Assembly: GCA_028683955.1 (NCBI GenBank)
Contig: JAQUGR010000006.1
Location: forward strand, 21,770 to 78,717
DNA length: 56,948 bases
Direction: 5' to 3'
From: Bacillota bacterium
GTDB lineage: Bacteria > Bacillota > TC1
Shown here: in pieces, positions 19,532-27,836 of the stretch
How positions within the stretch are numbered: the stretch's first letter is position 1
How the letters are laid out: every line of letters starts with the position of its first letter
Notes under the pieces: generated by a model
The model's database searches: none
Told to the model about the DNA's origin: nothing
The model's input: the letters and a program-made list of their open reading frames with translations, nothing else
Position numbers and translations under genes: made by a program

Positions 19532-19553
19532 TTCAGCTAAAGTTCAGTATAAT
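19532..19553 (+). promoter_or_regulatory. TTCAG direct repeats overlapping a TATAAT box
   Basis: TTCAG occurs at 19532-19536 and 19543-19547, exactly 11 bp apart, directly ahead of TATAAT (19548-19553). Such helically phased direct repeats are typical binding sites of OmpR-family regulators, and one is encoded in the operon that follows. No clear -35 is seen, which fits an activator-dependent promoter. Autoregulation is inferred. Confidence 0.4.
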
Positions 19554-19677
19554 GACAAATCATGTTCATAAATAATTTATATACTATAGAGGTAAAAGTT
19601 ATAAATGGGGGTGTAATAATGTAGCTGATTTTTGTATTAACGGGTAAAATATTGACAAAGCAGAAGGAGAATAATTA

Positions 19678-21204
19678 ATGTACATAATAAAAAATGCAAT
19701 GAGAAACATTTCAAGAAGCTTAGGAAGAAATATTTTAATTGGAATTATCGCTTTTGTAATAGCGGTATCATCTACTGTAGCTATTTCAATTAAGCAGTCA
19801 GCACAAACAGCAGAGGCTGAAGCACTAAAAAATTTGACGATAACAGCAAGTATAGGAATTGATAGAACAAAACTTCAAAGTGAAGCTGGAACAGATAGAA
19901 CAGTATTTAGAGAGTTACTAAGTAGTGTAGAAACTTTAAGTTTAGAAGATATGCAAAAGTATTCTGCTTCTACTGAAGTTAAAGCCTTCAATTATTCACT
20001 AGAAAGTTCATTATCAGGTAGTGATTCATTTGAAGCATACACTGAAACAGATACTGTTGTAGCTGCAACTGATGATACTAAAGATATTAATGCTCCTGTG
20101 AAAGAAAACCTTGGAGGTTTTTCAGGAATAGGTCAACAGGGTGACTTTACTGTTATTGGTTATAATAATACTGGTGGAATGAGTAATTTTATTAGTGGTG
20201 AAAATAAAATTTCCGATGGAACTTTGTTCAATTTTACTAATGATAATACTTGTGTGATAAGTGATACCTTGGCTGCATATAATGATTTAGCCGTAGGTGA
20301 TACTATTACTGTTACAAATCCAAATCTTGACACTGAAAACTATATTTTGACTATTAGTGGAATATATACTTCAACAAGTACTTCAGATTCTTCTATTGAA
20401 ATGAAATTTTCAACAGCTCAAGATCCTGCAAATCAAATATATACAAGTTATTCAACTTTATCAGCTATAACTACCGCTTCATCAACTGATGCAACCGTAA
20501 GTACAAATACTGATGGTGTAGAATTAACTACAGCTTTACGTTCTACTATAAGTGGTGTATATTCTTTTGCTAATATTGAAGATTATAATGACTATAAAGA
20601 TAATCTTACTAATATGGGGTTAAGTGATAATTATACTTTAACATCAACTGATGTTACACAATATGAAGCTAGTCTTGCACCTATAAATAATTTGAGTAAT
20701 TTTGCTAACATATTTTTAATACTGGTATTATCAATTGGTGGAGTAATTCTAGTTGTACTAAATATTTTTAATATTAGAGAAAGAAAATATGAAGTTGGTG
20801 TTTTAACAGCTATAGGAATGAAAAAATACAAAGTGGCTACTCAATTTATGACTGAACTATTTATGGTAACCTTTGTTTCCATAATTATTGGTACAATGGC
20901 AGGAGCATTTATATCTGTGCCTACTGCAAATTATTTGTTGGAAAATCAAATAAGTGCTGCTCAAAGTACTGAGACACAACAAGCTCAAAATTTAGGTCAA
21001 GTTGGTTCAGGTGGTGGGCTTGGTATTGCTCCTGTAAGTACTGAATCAGTAAATTATCTTGATAATATTAATGCTTCTATTGATCTTAGTGTTACTGCAC
21101 AATTAATGGGTATAGGAGTTCTATTAACAATTGTAAGTAGCTTGGGTGCGATGATTTTCATTGTGAGATTTGAACCACTAAAGATTTTAAGTAATAGAAA
21201 TTAA
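19678..21204 (+). CDS. FtsX-like ABC transporter permease
   Basis: 508 residues with MacB-type topology: one N-terminal membrane helix (about residues 17-37), a large extracellular domain (about 40-335) rich in Ser, Thr and Asp, then three helices (about 337-357, 388-412 and 475-497). The C-terminal part LNIFNIRERKYEVGVLTAIGMKK is the FtsX permease signature. With the ATPase downstream it would form an exporter or mechanotransmission complex, possibly for antimicrobial peptides or lipoproteins. The start has AAGGAG upstream. The stop lies inside a 14-bp tandem repeat. Confidence 0.9.
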   Translation: MYIIKNAMRNISRSLGRNILIGIIAFVIAVSSTVAISIKQSAQTAEAEALKNLTITASIGIDRTKLQSEAGTDRTVFRELLSSVETLSLEDMQKYSASTEVKAFNYSLESSLSGSDSFEAYTETDTVVAATDDTKDINAPVKENLGGFSGIGQQGDFTVIGYNNTGGMSNFISGENKISDGTLFNFTNDNTCVISDTLAAYNDLAVGDTITVTNPNLDTENYILTISGIYTSTSTSDSSIEMKFSTAQDPANQIYTSYSTLSAITTASSTDATVSTNTDGVELTTALRSTISGVYSFANIEDYNDYKDNLTNMGLSDNYTLTSTDVTQYEASLAPINNLSNFANIFLILVLSIGGVILVVLNIFNIRERKYEVGVLTAIGMKKYKVATQFMTELFMVTFVSIIIGTMAGAFISVPTANYLLENQISAAQSTETQQAQNLGQVGSGGGLGIAPVSTESVNYLDNINASIDLSVTAQLMGIGVLLTIVSSLGAMIFIVRFEPLKILSNRN

Positions 21205-21229
21205 GTAATAGAAATTAAGTAATAGAAAT
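21188..21229 (+). repeat. three 14-bp tandem repeats across a stop codon
   Basis: TAAGTAATAGAAAT occurs three times in a row; the permease stop TAA (21202-21204) begins the second copy. As 14 is not a multiple of 3, gain or loss of a unit would change only the untranslated spacer unless the first copy is lost. Confidence 0.9.
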
Positions 21230-21252
21230 AAGAATAATATTAGGAGGAAATA

Positions 21253-21909
21253 ATGAGTATTTTAAAACTTGATAATTTAACCTATTCCTATGATGGGGGT
21301 AAAAAGAATATTCTTAATGGTATAAATCTAGAGTTCGAAAAGGGTAAAATCTACGCGATAATTGGAAAGTCAGGTGAAGGGAAAACAACAACACTTTCCC
21401 TGCTGTCAGGTTTAACCAGTCCTACCAAAGGACATATATATTATGATGATAAAGACTTGAATAAAATTGATAAGTATAAATATCGTAGTAAGATGGTTGG
21501 TGTAATATTCCAGGGGTATAATTTATTACCACAGTTAACTGCTGAAGAGAATGTTATATTGGCGTTAGATTTAGCTGGTAAGAAGATCAAACATAAAAAA
21601 GAAGTTGCTAAAAATGCACTTTTGTCTGTAGAACTTGGTGGTGATAAGGTTAGGCGTAGAATATTGAAGTTATCTGGTGGAGAACAACAAAGAGTGGCTA
21701 TTGCTAGAACTTTATGTTATGAACCTGATATTATATTTGCTGATGAACCTACTGGTAATTTAGATAATGATACAGGTGATGGTATAATGAAGATATTCTC
21801 TAAATTGGCCAGTGAACAAAATAAGTGTGTTATCATAGTTACTCACTCTGATAAGGTTGCTAGTTTTGCTGATAAAGTGATTACTCTAAAAGATGGTCTT
21901 GCAGAGTAA
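21253..21909 (+). CDS. ABC transporter ATP-binding protein, MacB/LolD type
   Basis: 218 residues, a single nucleotide-binding domain. Walker A is GKSGEGKTT (about residues 37-45), the signature is LSGGEQQR and Walker B is DIIFADEPTGNLD. The sequence FADEPTGNLD is typical of ATPases paired with FtsX-like permeases. It follows the permease by 48 bp behind AGGAGG and is followed by a response regulator and kinase, so export is probably under their control. Confidence 0.95.
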   Translation: MSILKLDNLTYSYDGGKKNILNGINLEFEKGKIYAIIGKSGEGKTTTLSLLSGLTSPTKGHIYYDDKDLNKIDKYKYRSKMVGVIFQGYNLLPQLTAEENVILALDLAGKKIKHKKEVAKNALLSVELGGDKVRRRILKLSGGEQQRVAIARTLCYEPDIIFADEPTGNLDNDTGDGIMKIFSKLASEQNKCVIIVTHSDKVASFADKVITLKDGLAE

Positions 21910-21969
21910 CTGGTTAAGTTGTAATATTAAATTGTTAATGTTATGATTTTGTAATCTGAGGTGATGAAT

Positions 21970-22656
21970 ATGTCTAAAATACTAATATGTGATGATGAAG
22001 CAGGTCTAAGAGCGGTTATTAAAAGATATGCACTTTTTGAAGGGCATGAGGTTATTGAAGCAAGTAATGGCATGGAAGCTATTGAATGTTGTCGTAAGGA
22101 AAAATTTGACATTATCATAATGGATATTATGATGCCGGAGTTAGATGGCTTTTCGGCTGTCAAGGAGATAAGAAAGACTACGAATACTCCAATTATCATG
22201 CTATCTGCTAGAGGTGAGGAGTATGACAAGGTTCTTGGTTTTGAATTAGGTATTGATGATTATGTAGTAAAGCCATTTTCATCTAAGGAGATAATGCTTC
22301 GTATACAAGCTATTCTAAGAAGGACTAAGAATAGAGCAGATGCTTTAAATGGTGAAGATGGACATTTCGTTTTTCATAAAGAGGGACTATATGTTGATTT
22401 GACTGCCTATAAGGTTTTTGTAGATGATGTTGAAACTAGTTTATCACCTAAAGAATATGAAATTTTATTTTATATGATTAGGAATAAAAATATTGCGATT
22501 CCAAGGGAGAAATTGTTAACTGAAGTTTGGGGTTATGACTATTTTGGTGATGATAGAACACTTGATACTCATATAAAACTTTTAAGAAAATCACTTGGTG
22601 TTTATGCTGAGTATATTAAAACCTTGCGTGGTCTAGGTTATAGATTTGAGGGATAA
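21970..22656 (+). CDS. OmpR-family response regulator
   Basis: 228 residues from the ATG at 21970, preferred because GAGGTG lies 6 bp upstream; GTG at 21961 and ATG at 21964 are in frame but too close to that site. The receiver domain has Asp8-Asp9 and phospho-acceptor Asp52 (MDIMMPELDG), Ser/Thr switch and Lys in VVKPFSSKE. The C-terminal winged helix has YDYFGDDRTLDTHIKLLRKS. It is likely the transcription factor for the operon; 11-bp-phased TTCAG repeats upstream are a candidate site. Confidence 0.95.
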   Translation: MSKILICDDEAGLRAVIKRYALFEGHEVIEASNGMEAIECCRKEKFDIIIMDIMMPELDGFSAVKEIRKTTNTPIIMLSARGEEYDKVLGFELGIDDYVVKPFSSKEIMLRIQAILRRTKNRADALNGEDGHFVFHKEGLYVDLTAYKVFVDDVETSLSPKEYEILFYMIRNKNIAIPREKLLTEVWGYDYFGDDRTLDTHIKLLRKSLGVYAEYIKTLRGLGYRFEG

Positions 22657-22658
22657 TA

Positions 22659-23981
22659 ATGAAAAAGTTTGGCAATAAAATTAAGTTAAAATGGAAGGTT
22701 TTTGGTTATCTTCTGGGTTTTTCTGCTTTATTGTTAGTTGTTTTATGGCTATTTCAGACAATATTCCTTAATGATATTTATCGAATTACCAGAATGTGGG
22801 AAATAGAAAAAGCAGTTTCTGAAGTTAGGCAGAATATTGATAAGCCTGAGTTAGATGATTTGCTTTTAGAATTAAATCAAGAAAAAGAAATCTATATAAT
22901 GAGAACTGATGAATTTACAGCTCCTCAAAAGATGATGTTTGCCAATCCTAATAGTCATCGTGCTGAAACTTTGACTAAAGAGTATTCATTTGAATTAGAG
23001 GATGGGACAACTTTATCATTAACCTTTTATGCTATAATTACTCCTGTTAATGCTACTGTTTCCACTCTGCAATTTGAACTTTTAATTATTACTTTTTTAA
23101 TGGTGGGCTTGTCTGTTGGTCTTGCAGTTGTCTTGGCTAAAAAGATTTCAACACCTATTGAAAAAATTAATAGCAGTGCTAAGAACTTGGCTAAGGGTGA
23201 TTATGAAACTGATTTTACTGTAGAAGGGTTTTTAGAAATTAGTGAGTTATCAGATACTTTGAATTATACTGCTAATGAATTGTCTAAGGTTGAAAAACTA
23301 AGGCGTGAGTTAATTGCTCATATTTCTCATGATTTAAGAACGCCTCTTAGCTTAATATATAGTTATGCCGAAATGATGCATGATTTTCCTGATGAAATAA
23401 ATAAAGATCAGACACAGGTTATTATGGATGAAACAAGTCGTCTTTCTTCTTTGGTTAATGATGTGCTTGATATATCGAGGTTTGAATCGGGAGCGCCTAT
23501 ATTAAATATTAGTGAATTCAATTTAACTTTGTGTTTACAAAGTGCTACTGATAGGGTTAGAGAATTAGTAAGTCGTGATGGTTATAGTATTGAATTTATT
23601 AAGGAAGAAGAAATCTGGTTAAGTGCAGATGAACTTAAGATTACTCAGGCTTTCTATAATTTATTGATTAATGCTATAAATTATACTGGTGATGATAAGG
23701 TTGTCGTAATCAAGCAAAGAGTCATTGGAGATAGAGTTAGAGTTGAGATAATTGATACTGGTGAAGGTATTGAAGAGGAATACTTACCATATATCTGGGA
23801 GCGATATTATAAGGTTGATAAGAATCATAAGCGTCCTGTAACTGGTACTGGTCTTGGTTTATCTATCGTTAAAAAAATTATTGATTCTCATGAAGGGACC
23901 TGTGGGGTTGACTCAGTAGTTAGTGAGGGTAGTATATTCTGGTTTGAATTAAAATTGAGTGATGATAAACAAATAAATTAA
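22659..23981 (+). CDS. sensor histidine kinase
   Basis: 440 residues. Membrane helices lie at about 13-34 and 139-160 and enclose a roughly 105-residue extracellular sensor. HAMP follows (about 161-213), then HisKA with the phospho-accepting His224 in HISHDLRTP and a HATPase domain with NAINYT (N box), DTGEGIEEE and GTGLGLSIVKKI. It starts 2 bp after the response regulator stop, so the pair is cognate. The signal is unknown; proximity to an FtsX exporter suggests envelope stress or peptide sensing. Confidence 0.95.
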   Translation: MKKFGNKIKLKWKVFGYLLGFSALLLVVLWLFQTIFLNDIYRITRMWEIEKAVSEVRQNIDKPELDDLLLELNQEKEIYIMRTDEFTAPQKMMFANPNSHRAETLTKEYSFELEDGTTLSLTFYAIITPVNATVSTLQFELLIITFLMVGLSVGLAVVLAKKISTPIEKINSSAKNLAKGDYETDFTVEGFLEISELSDTLNYTANELSKVEKLRRELIAHISHDLRTPLSLIYSYAEMMHDFPDEINKDQTQVIMDETSRLSSLVNDVLDISRFESGAPILNISEFNLTLCLQSATDRVRELVSRDGYSIEFIKEEEIWLSADELKITQAFYNLLINAINYTGDDKVVVIKQRVIGDRVRVEIIDTGEGIEEEYLPYIWERYYKVDKNHKRPVTGTGLGLSIVKKIIDSHEGTCGVDSVVSEGSIFWFELKLSDDKQIN

Positions 23982-24014
23982 AAAGACTTTATAAAATATA
24001 AGGTGAACATAGAA

Positions 24015-24048
24015 AAGAAGTATGAATTATCATGCTTCTTTTTTATAT
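24015..24048 (+). terminator. rho-independent terminator
   Basis: An 11-bp stem with one G-U pair (AAGAAGTATGA with TCATGCTTCTT, loop ATTA) is followed by a T run. It ends the ABC/two-component operon. Confidence 0.85.
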
Positions 24049-24074
24049 TATATAAAAAAATATAAAAATTTCTA

Positions 24075-24102
24075 TTGACATATATAAAAATAAGTATAAA
24101 AT
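24075..24102 (+). promoter_or_regulatory. promoter of the purine island
   Basis: Consensus TTGACA (24075-24080) and TAAAAT (24097-24102) are 16 bp apart, directly upstream of the two palindromic operators and the GntR gene. Confidence 0.7.
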
Positions 24103-24127
24103 AGGTATTACCTAATAGGTACTACCT
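24103..24127 (+). promoter_or_regulatory. twin GntR/HutC-type operators
   Basis: Two perfect 11-bp palindromes, AGGTATTACCT (24103-24113) and AGGTACTACCT (24117-24127), have matching half sites AGGTA/TACCT and start 14 bp apart. They lie directly after the -10 box, the place for a repressor that blocks transcription. HutC-subfamily GntR proteins bind sites built around GT-N-TA-N-AC, and a UTRA-domain GntR gene follows 42 bp later, so autorepression is very likely. Confidence 0.75.
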
Positions 24128-24168
24128 TTAATGTAATACTTATTAAATAAGATATTAGTGAGGCAAAA

Positions 24169-24897
24169 ATGAGTGAAAAACAACAATTATACAAAACTAC
24201 AATAGAACAACTTCTAAAAGAAATTAAAACTGGTAAATATTCAAATTTACAGAAATTACCACCAGAAATAGAAATAGCTCAAGATTTTGGAGTTAGTCGT
24301 ACATTAATAAGAGATTGTCTGATGTCGATTGAACAAGAGGGTATTGTTACTAGAAAACTTGGAGTTGGGACAGTTATTAATAAACATGTTTTAGATGTGG
24401 TTACCAGAATGGATTTAGAATTGGAATTTATGGAAATGGTTGAACAAGCAGGTTATAAACCAGGTATTTCTTATGTAAAAATAAACGAAACGATAATTAA
24501 TGAAGAAGTGGCTCAAAAACTAAAATTGAATAAGAATGATTTATTAGTTAGTGTAGAAAAAGTTATAACAGCGGATGGAAAACCTGCAATTTTCTGTATA
24601 GATTATTTCCCGAAAAAAATTATAACTCATAAATCACCAGATTATGAATTACTGAAAAAACCGATATTTGATTTTTTAAATAAATTTTGTGGTGTAGAAG
24701 TATATATGGATTTAACTGAAGTAAAAGCTATAAATACAGATCAATATTTATCAAGCATACTAAATATTGATGTTGGAATACCAATAATATTCATGGATGA
24801 GATTGGGTACTCCTTTAAAGGGAAACCTATACTACATTCTAAAGAATATTATGCAGATGGAATATTTAAACAAACTGTTTTACGTAAAAAAATATAA
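24169..24897 (+). CDS. GntR-family regulator, HutC/UTRA subfamily
   Basis: 242 residues. The N-terminal winged helix (about residues 8-72) includes LPPEIEIAQDFGVSRTLIRD. The UTRA ligand-binding domain covers about 95-235, with LVSVEKVITADGKPAIFCID. It heads the purine island and probably senses a purine or purine nucleoside, controlling its own gene and the deaminase, transporter and xanthine dehydrogenase downstream. The start follows GTGAGGC, a weak ribosome site fitting low repressor levels. Confidence 0.9.
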   Translation: MSEKQQLYKTTIEQLLKEIKTGKYSNLQKLPPEIEIAQDFGVSRTLIRDCLMSIEQEGIVTRKLGVGTVINKHVLDVVTRMDLELEFMEMVEQAGYKPGISYVKINETIINEEVAQKLKLNKNDLLVSVEKVITADGKPAIFCIDYFPKKIITHKSPDYELLKKPIFDFLNKFCGVEVYMDLTEVKAINTDQYLSSILNIDVGIPIIFMDEIGYSFKGKPILHSKEYYADGIFKQTVLRKKI

Positions 24898-24909
24898 TTG
24901 GAGGAAGAA

Positions 24910-26676
24910 ATGGAATATACAACAGAATCAATAAAAAATGATATAAAAGCATCAATGGGTATTATAGAATTAGACCTTATTTTGAAAGACGTTAAACTTG
25001 TAAATGTTTATACGAATGAAATATATCCAGCGAATATCGGTATTTACAATAAAAGGATAGTTACAATTAACTCAGATGAAAATGTGAGGTGTAAGGAAAT
25101 TATAGATTGTAAAGGGGGCTATGCTGTACCTGGCTTTATTGATAGTCATGTTCATATTGAAACTACATTACTTACACCAGAAGCCTTAGGTGAAGTTATT
25201 GTACCTTGGGGAACTACCTCAATGTGTGTAGACCCAATGGAGATAGCCAATGTATCTGGAATTGATGGGCTTGTAGCTTTAGTAAATGATTCTGAAAAAC
25301 TACCTTTTAGATTATTTCTAGAAGTTCCTTCAAGAGTTCCTACAGCACCAGGATTAGAAACAACAGGCGGGGTTCTTGGTTTAAAAGAAGTTAGTGATTT
25401 ACTAAGTATGGATATGTCAGTAAGTTTGGGTGAACTTGATCCTTCAAAGATTCTAGGAATAAAAGATGAGTATTTAGGCAAAATTGCTAGTAGTTTAAAT
25501 AACAAGAAAATTTGTAACGGTCATGCTATTGGTTTAGGAAAAAAAGAGCTAAATATTTACGCAACTGCTCATTTGGCTGATGATCATGAATCAGTAACTT
25601 ATGAAGAATTATTAGATAGATTAAGACTTGGAATTAAAGCTTTAGTGCGTGAAGGTAGCAGCGAGAGAAATGTTGAAGCTCTAATGAAAGGTGTAATAGA
25701 AAATAAGATGTCAACTGAAAATTTATTATTTTGCACTGATGATAAGCATGTAAATGATATTTTTAATGAAGGCCATATAAGTTATAACATTCAAAAATCT
25801 ATTGATTTAGGTTTAGATCCAATAGAAGCAATTAAAATTGCTACTATTAATACAGCAAAACACTTTAAACTAGAAGATAAGATAGGTAGTATAGCACCTG
25901 GAAGATATGCAGATATTTTAATTATAAAAGACTTGAAAGTAATCAAACCAATTTTAGTTTTTAAAGATGGGGAAATCGTAGTTGATGAAAATGGTTATAG
26001 AGGATGTGATAAAAAAGAATATCCTAAAGAGTTATTTAATACAGTAAAAATATCACCAACTTTCTCTCATAAGGATTTCGCTATTAAAACAGATGGTAAA
26101 AAAGTTAAATGTAGAATTATAGATTTGATCAAAGATCAAATTATCAATAAGGAAATCCAAGAATGGATGAATGTAGAAAATGGTAATGTAGTAACTGATA
26201 TTGATAGAGATATTATTAAAATTTCAGTAGTTGAAAGATATGGTAAAAATGGAAGAGTTGCAAACGGACTTGTACATGGTTTTGGGTTAAAGAAAGGTGC
26301 CTTAGCTGCATCAGTTTCTCATGATCATCACAATATAGTAGTAGTTGGGACAAACGATAAAGATATGGAGTTAGTAGTAAAAGAAATTGGTAAAATGCAA
26401 GGTGGTTTTGTTGCAGCATCTGATGGAAAAGTATTAGATTCTTTAGCATTACCTTTATGTGGCTTAATGACAACACTTCCAGCTTTAGAAGTAATGGAAT
26501 GCATGGAAAAATTAAATAATAATGTTAAATCTCTCGGTTGTTCTATGAGTGCACCATTTATGTCTTTATCGTTTATATCCCTGCCAACAGTTCCAGAATT
26601 AGGTTTAACAGACTTTGGTTTAATTGATGTATTAAAACATAAGATTATAGATTTAATAACAGAAGTGGAGGTGTAA
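24910..26676 (+). CDS. ade: adenine deaminase-like amidohydrolase
   Basis: 588 residues from the ATG at 24910 (GGAGG 5 bp upstream); TTG at 24898 would overlap that site. Adenine deaminase makes hypoxanthine and ammonia. The metal ligands are in SHVHIE (His80, His82), with Glu175 and His205 further on, then CTDDKH, and a C-terminal domain with HDHHNIVVVGTND. It is divergent: the family segment usually written LPSCVPATP reads VPSRVPTAP at 139-147, and the region around Glu175 is SLGELDPSKI instead of the usual AEVMNYPGV type. Substrate specificity may therefore differ, for example another aminopurine. It lies between the GntR gene and a purine-type importer. Confidence 0.8.
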   Translation: MEYTTESIKNDIKASMGIIELDLILKDVKLVNVYTNEIYPANIGIYNKRIVTINSDENVRCKEIIDCKGGYAVPGFIDSHVHIETTLLTPEALGEVIVPWGTTSMCVDPMEIANVSGIDGLVALVNDSEKLPFRLFLEVPSRVPTAPGLETTGGVLGLKEVSDLLSMDMSVSLGELDPSKILGIKDEYLGKIASSLNNKKICNGHAIGLGKKELNIYATAHLADDHESVTYEELLDRLRLGIKALVREGSSERNVEALMKGVIENKMSTENLLFCTDDKHVNDIFNEGHISYNIQKSIDLGLDPIEAIKIATINTAKHFKLEDKIGSIAPGRYADILIIKDLKVIKPILVFKDGEIVVDENGYRGCDKKEYPKELFNTVKISPTFSHKDFAIKTDGKKVKCRIIDLIKDQIINKEIQEWMNVENGNVVTDIDRDIIKISVVERYGKNGRVANGLVHGFGLKKGALAASVSHDHHNIVVVGTNDKDMELVVKEIGKMQGGFVAASDGKVLDSLALPLCGLMTTLPALEVMECMEKLNNNVKSLGCSMSAPFMSLSFISLPTVPELGLTDFGLIDVLKHKIIDLITEVEV

Positions 26677-26735
26677 AAATAAAAAATAATACAAAATAAT
26701 AACAACTATTTTTAAAATATAAAGGAGGAAGAGGA

Positions 26736-27761
26736 ATGAAAAAAAAATTATTATTAATGTTTTTGATCATGATTACGGCTTTAAGTTTTACCGTAGCATG
26801 TTCAAATAGCGACAGTAGCGACACATCTAACAAGTTGAAAGTTGCTTTGATTTTACCAGGTAAAAAGGATGATTTATCCTTTAACCAATCAATGTATGAA
26901 GGTATGATGGCTTATGTTAAAGCTAATCCTGATAAAATTGATTTAAAAGTAACAGAAAATGTCTATGAAGTTTCAGATATTGAACCAGCTTTATTAGACT
27001 TTGCTGATCAAGGTTATGATGTTATTATTGGACATGGTTTCCAATTTATGGAACCATTAATTAAGGTTGCTGCACAATATCCAGATACAGCCTTTGTTTT
27101 AGGTACTGGATATAAATTTGAAAGTAATTCAGTAATTTATGATGTGTCACTAGATCGTGGTGGGTATCAAATGGGTGTTATAGCCGCTTTAGCAACACAA
27201 ACAGATAAAATTGGAGTTATTGGTGGAGCTGACGTTTCAGAAATTTATAGAGGTCATGAAGGCTTTAAGCTTGGAGCTAAATCTATAAATCCTAATATTC
27301 AAGTCCAAGAAGTTTATACTGGAGACTGGAATGATACAGCTGGAGCTAAAGAAGCAGCTATTGGAATGTATGATTCTGGAGTAGATGTTATCTGGCACTC
27401 AGGTGATGGTATTGGTTTAGGTGTAATTCAAGCAGCTAAAGAAAAAGATAAATATGTACTTGGTAATGTAGCTGATCAACATGATTTAGCGCCAAATAAT
27501 GTATTGTCAGGTGTTGTATATCAGTGGCAAGCTGTTTTAGAGGGTATTTTTGCTGACATTGAAAGTGGTAAAATTAATGATCTTACTGATAATGAAAGAT
27601 TCTATTGGATTACTGCTGAAAATGGTGGGGAAGTATACTCAAAAATCAATGATCCAAAAGGTTGGTTAACTAGTGATGATTTAACAAAAGTCGAATCAAG
27701 TTGGTCTGATCTAAAATCAGGGAAAATTGATTTTTCAGTAATTAAAGAACCTACAAATTAA
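26736..27761 (+). CDS. BMP-family substrate-binding lipoprotein
   Basis: 341 residues with a signal peptide and lipobox ending at Cys22 (FTVAC). The mature part is a BMP/PnrA-type fold: LKVALILPGKKDDLSFNQS and VIGGADVSEIYRGHEGFKLGA are typical. Members such as Bacillus NupN and Treponema PnrA bind purine nucleosides. It is the binding protein of the importer encoded next and is produced from a strong site (AGGAGG at 26723-26728, overlapping a second GGA run). Confidence 0.93.
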   Translation: MKKKLLLMFLIMITALSFTVACSNSDSSDTSNKLKVALILPGKKDDLSFNQSMYEGMMAYVKANPDKIDLKVTENVYEVSDIEPALLDFADQGYDVIIGHGFQFMEPLIKVAAQYPDTAFVLGTGYKFESNSVIYDVSLDRGGYQMGVIAALATQTDKIGVIGGADVSEIYRGHEGFKLGAKSINPNIQVQEVYTGDWNDTAGAKEAAIGMYDSGVDVIWHSGDGIGLGVIQAAKEKDKYVLGNVADQHDLAPNNVLSGVVYQWQAVLEGIFADIESGKINDLTDNERFYWITAENGGEVYSKINDPKGWLTSDDLTKVESSWSDLKSGKIDFSVIKEPTN

Positions 27762-27771
27762 GAATAATTAT

Positions 27772-27806
27772 GTTTACGCCAGTATTTTAATTATACTGGC
27801 GTAAAC
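27772..27806 (+). promoter_or_regulatory. intercistronic hairpin after the binding-protein gene
   Basis: A 14-bp perfect stem (GTTTACGCCAGTAT with its complement at 27793-27806, loop TTTAATT). No T run follows, so it is more likely to protect the upstream mRNA or partly attenuate transcription than to stop it. This gives high binding protein and lower ATPase and permease levels, a common design in ABC importers. Confidence 0.65.
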
Positions 27807-27836
27807 CTTACAATCATTTTGAAAGGAGGTATTATT

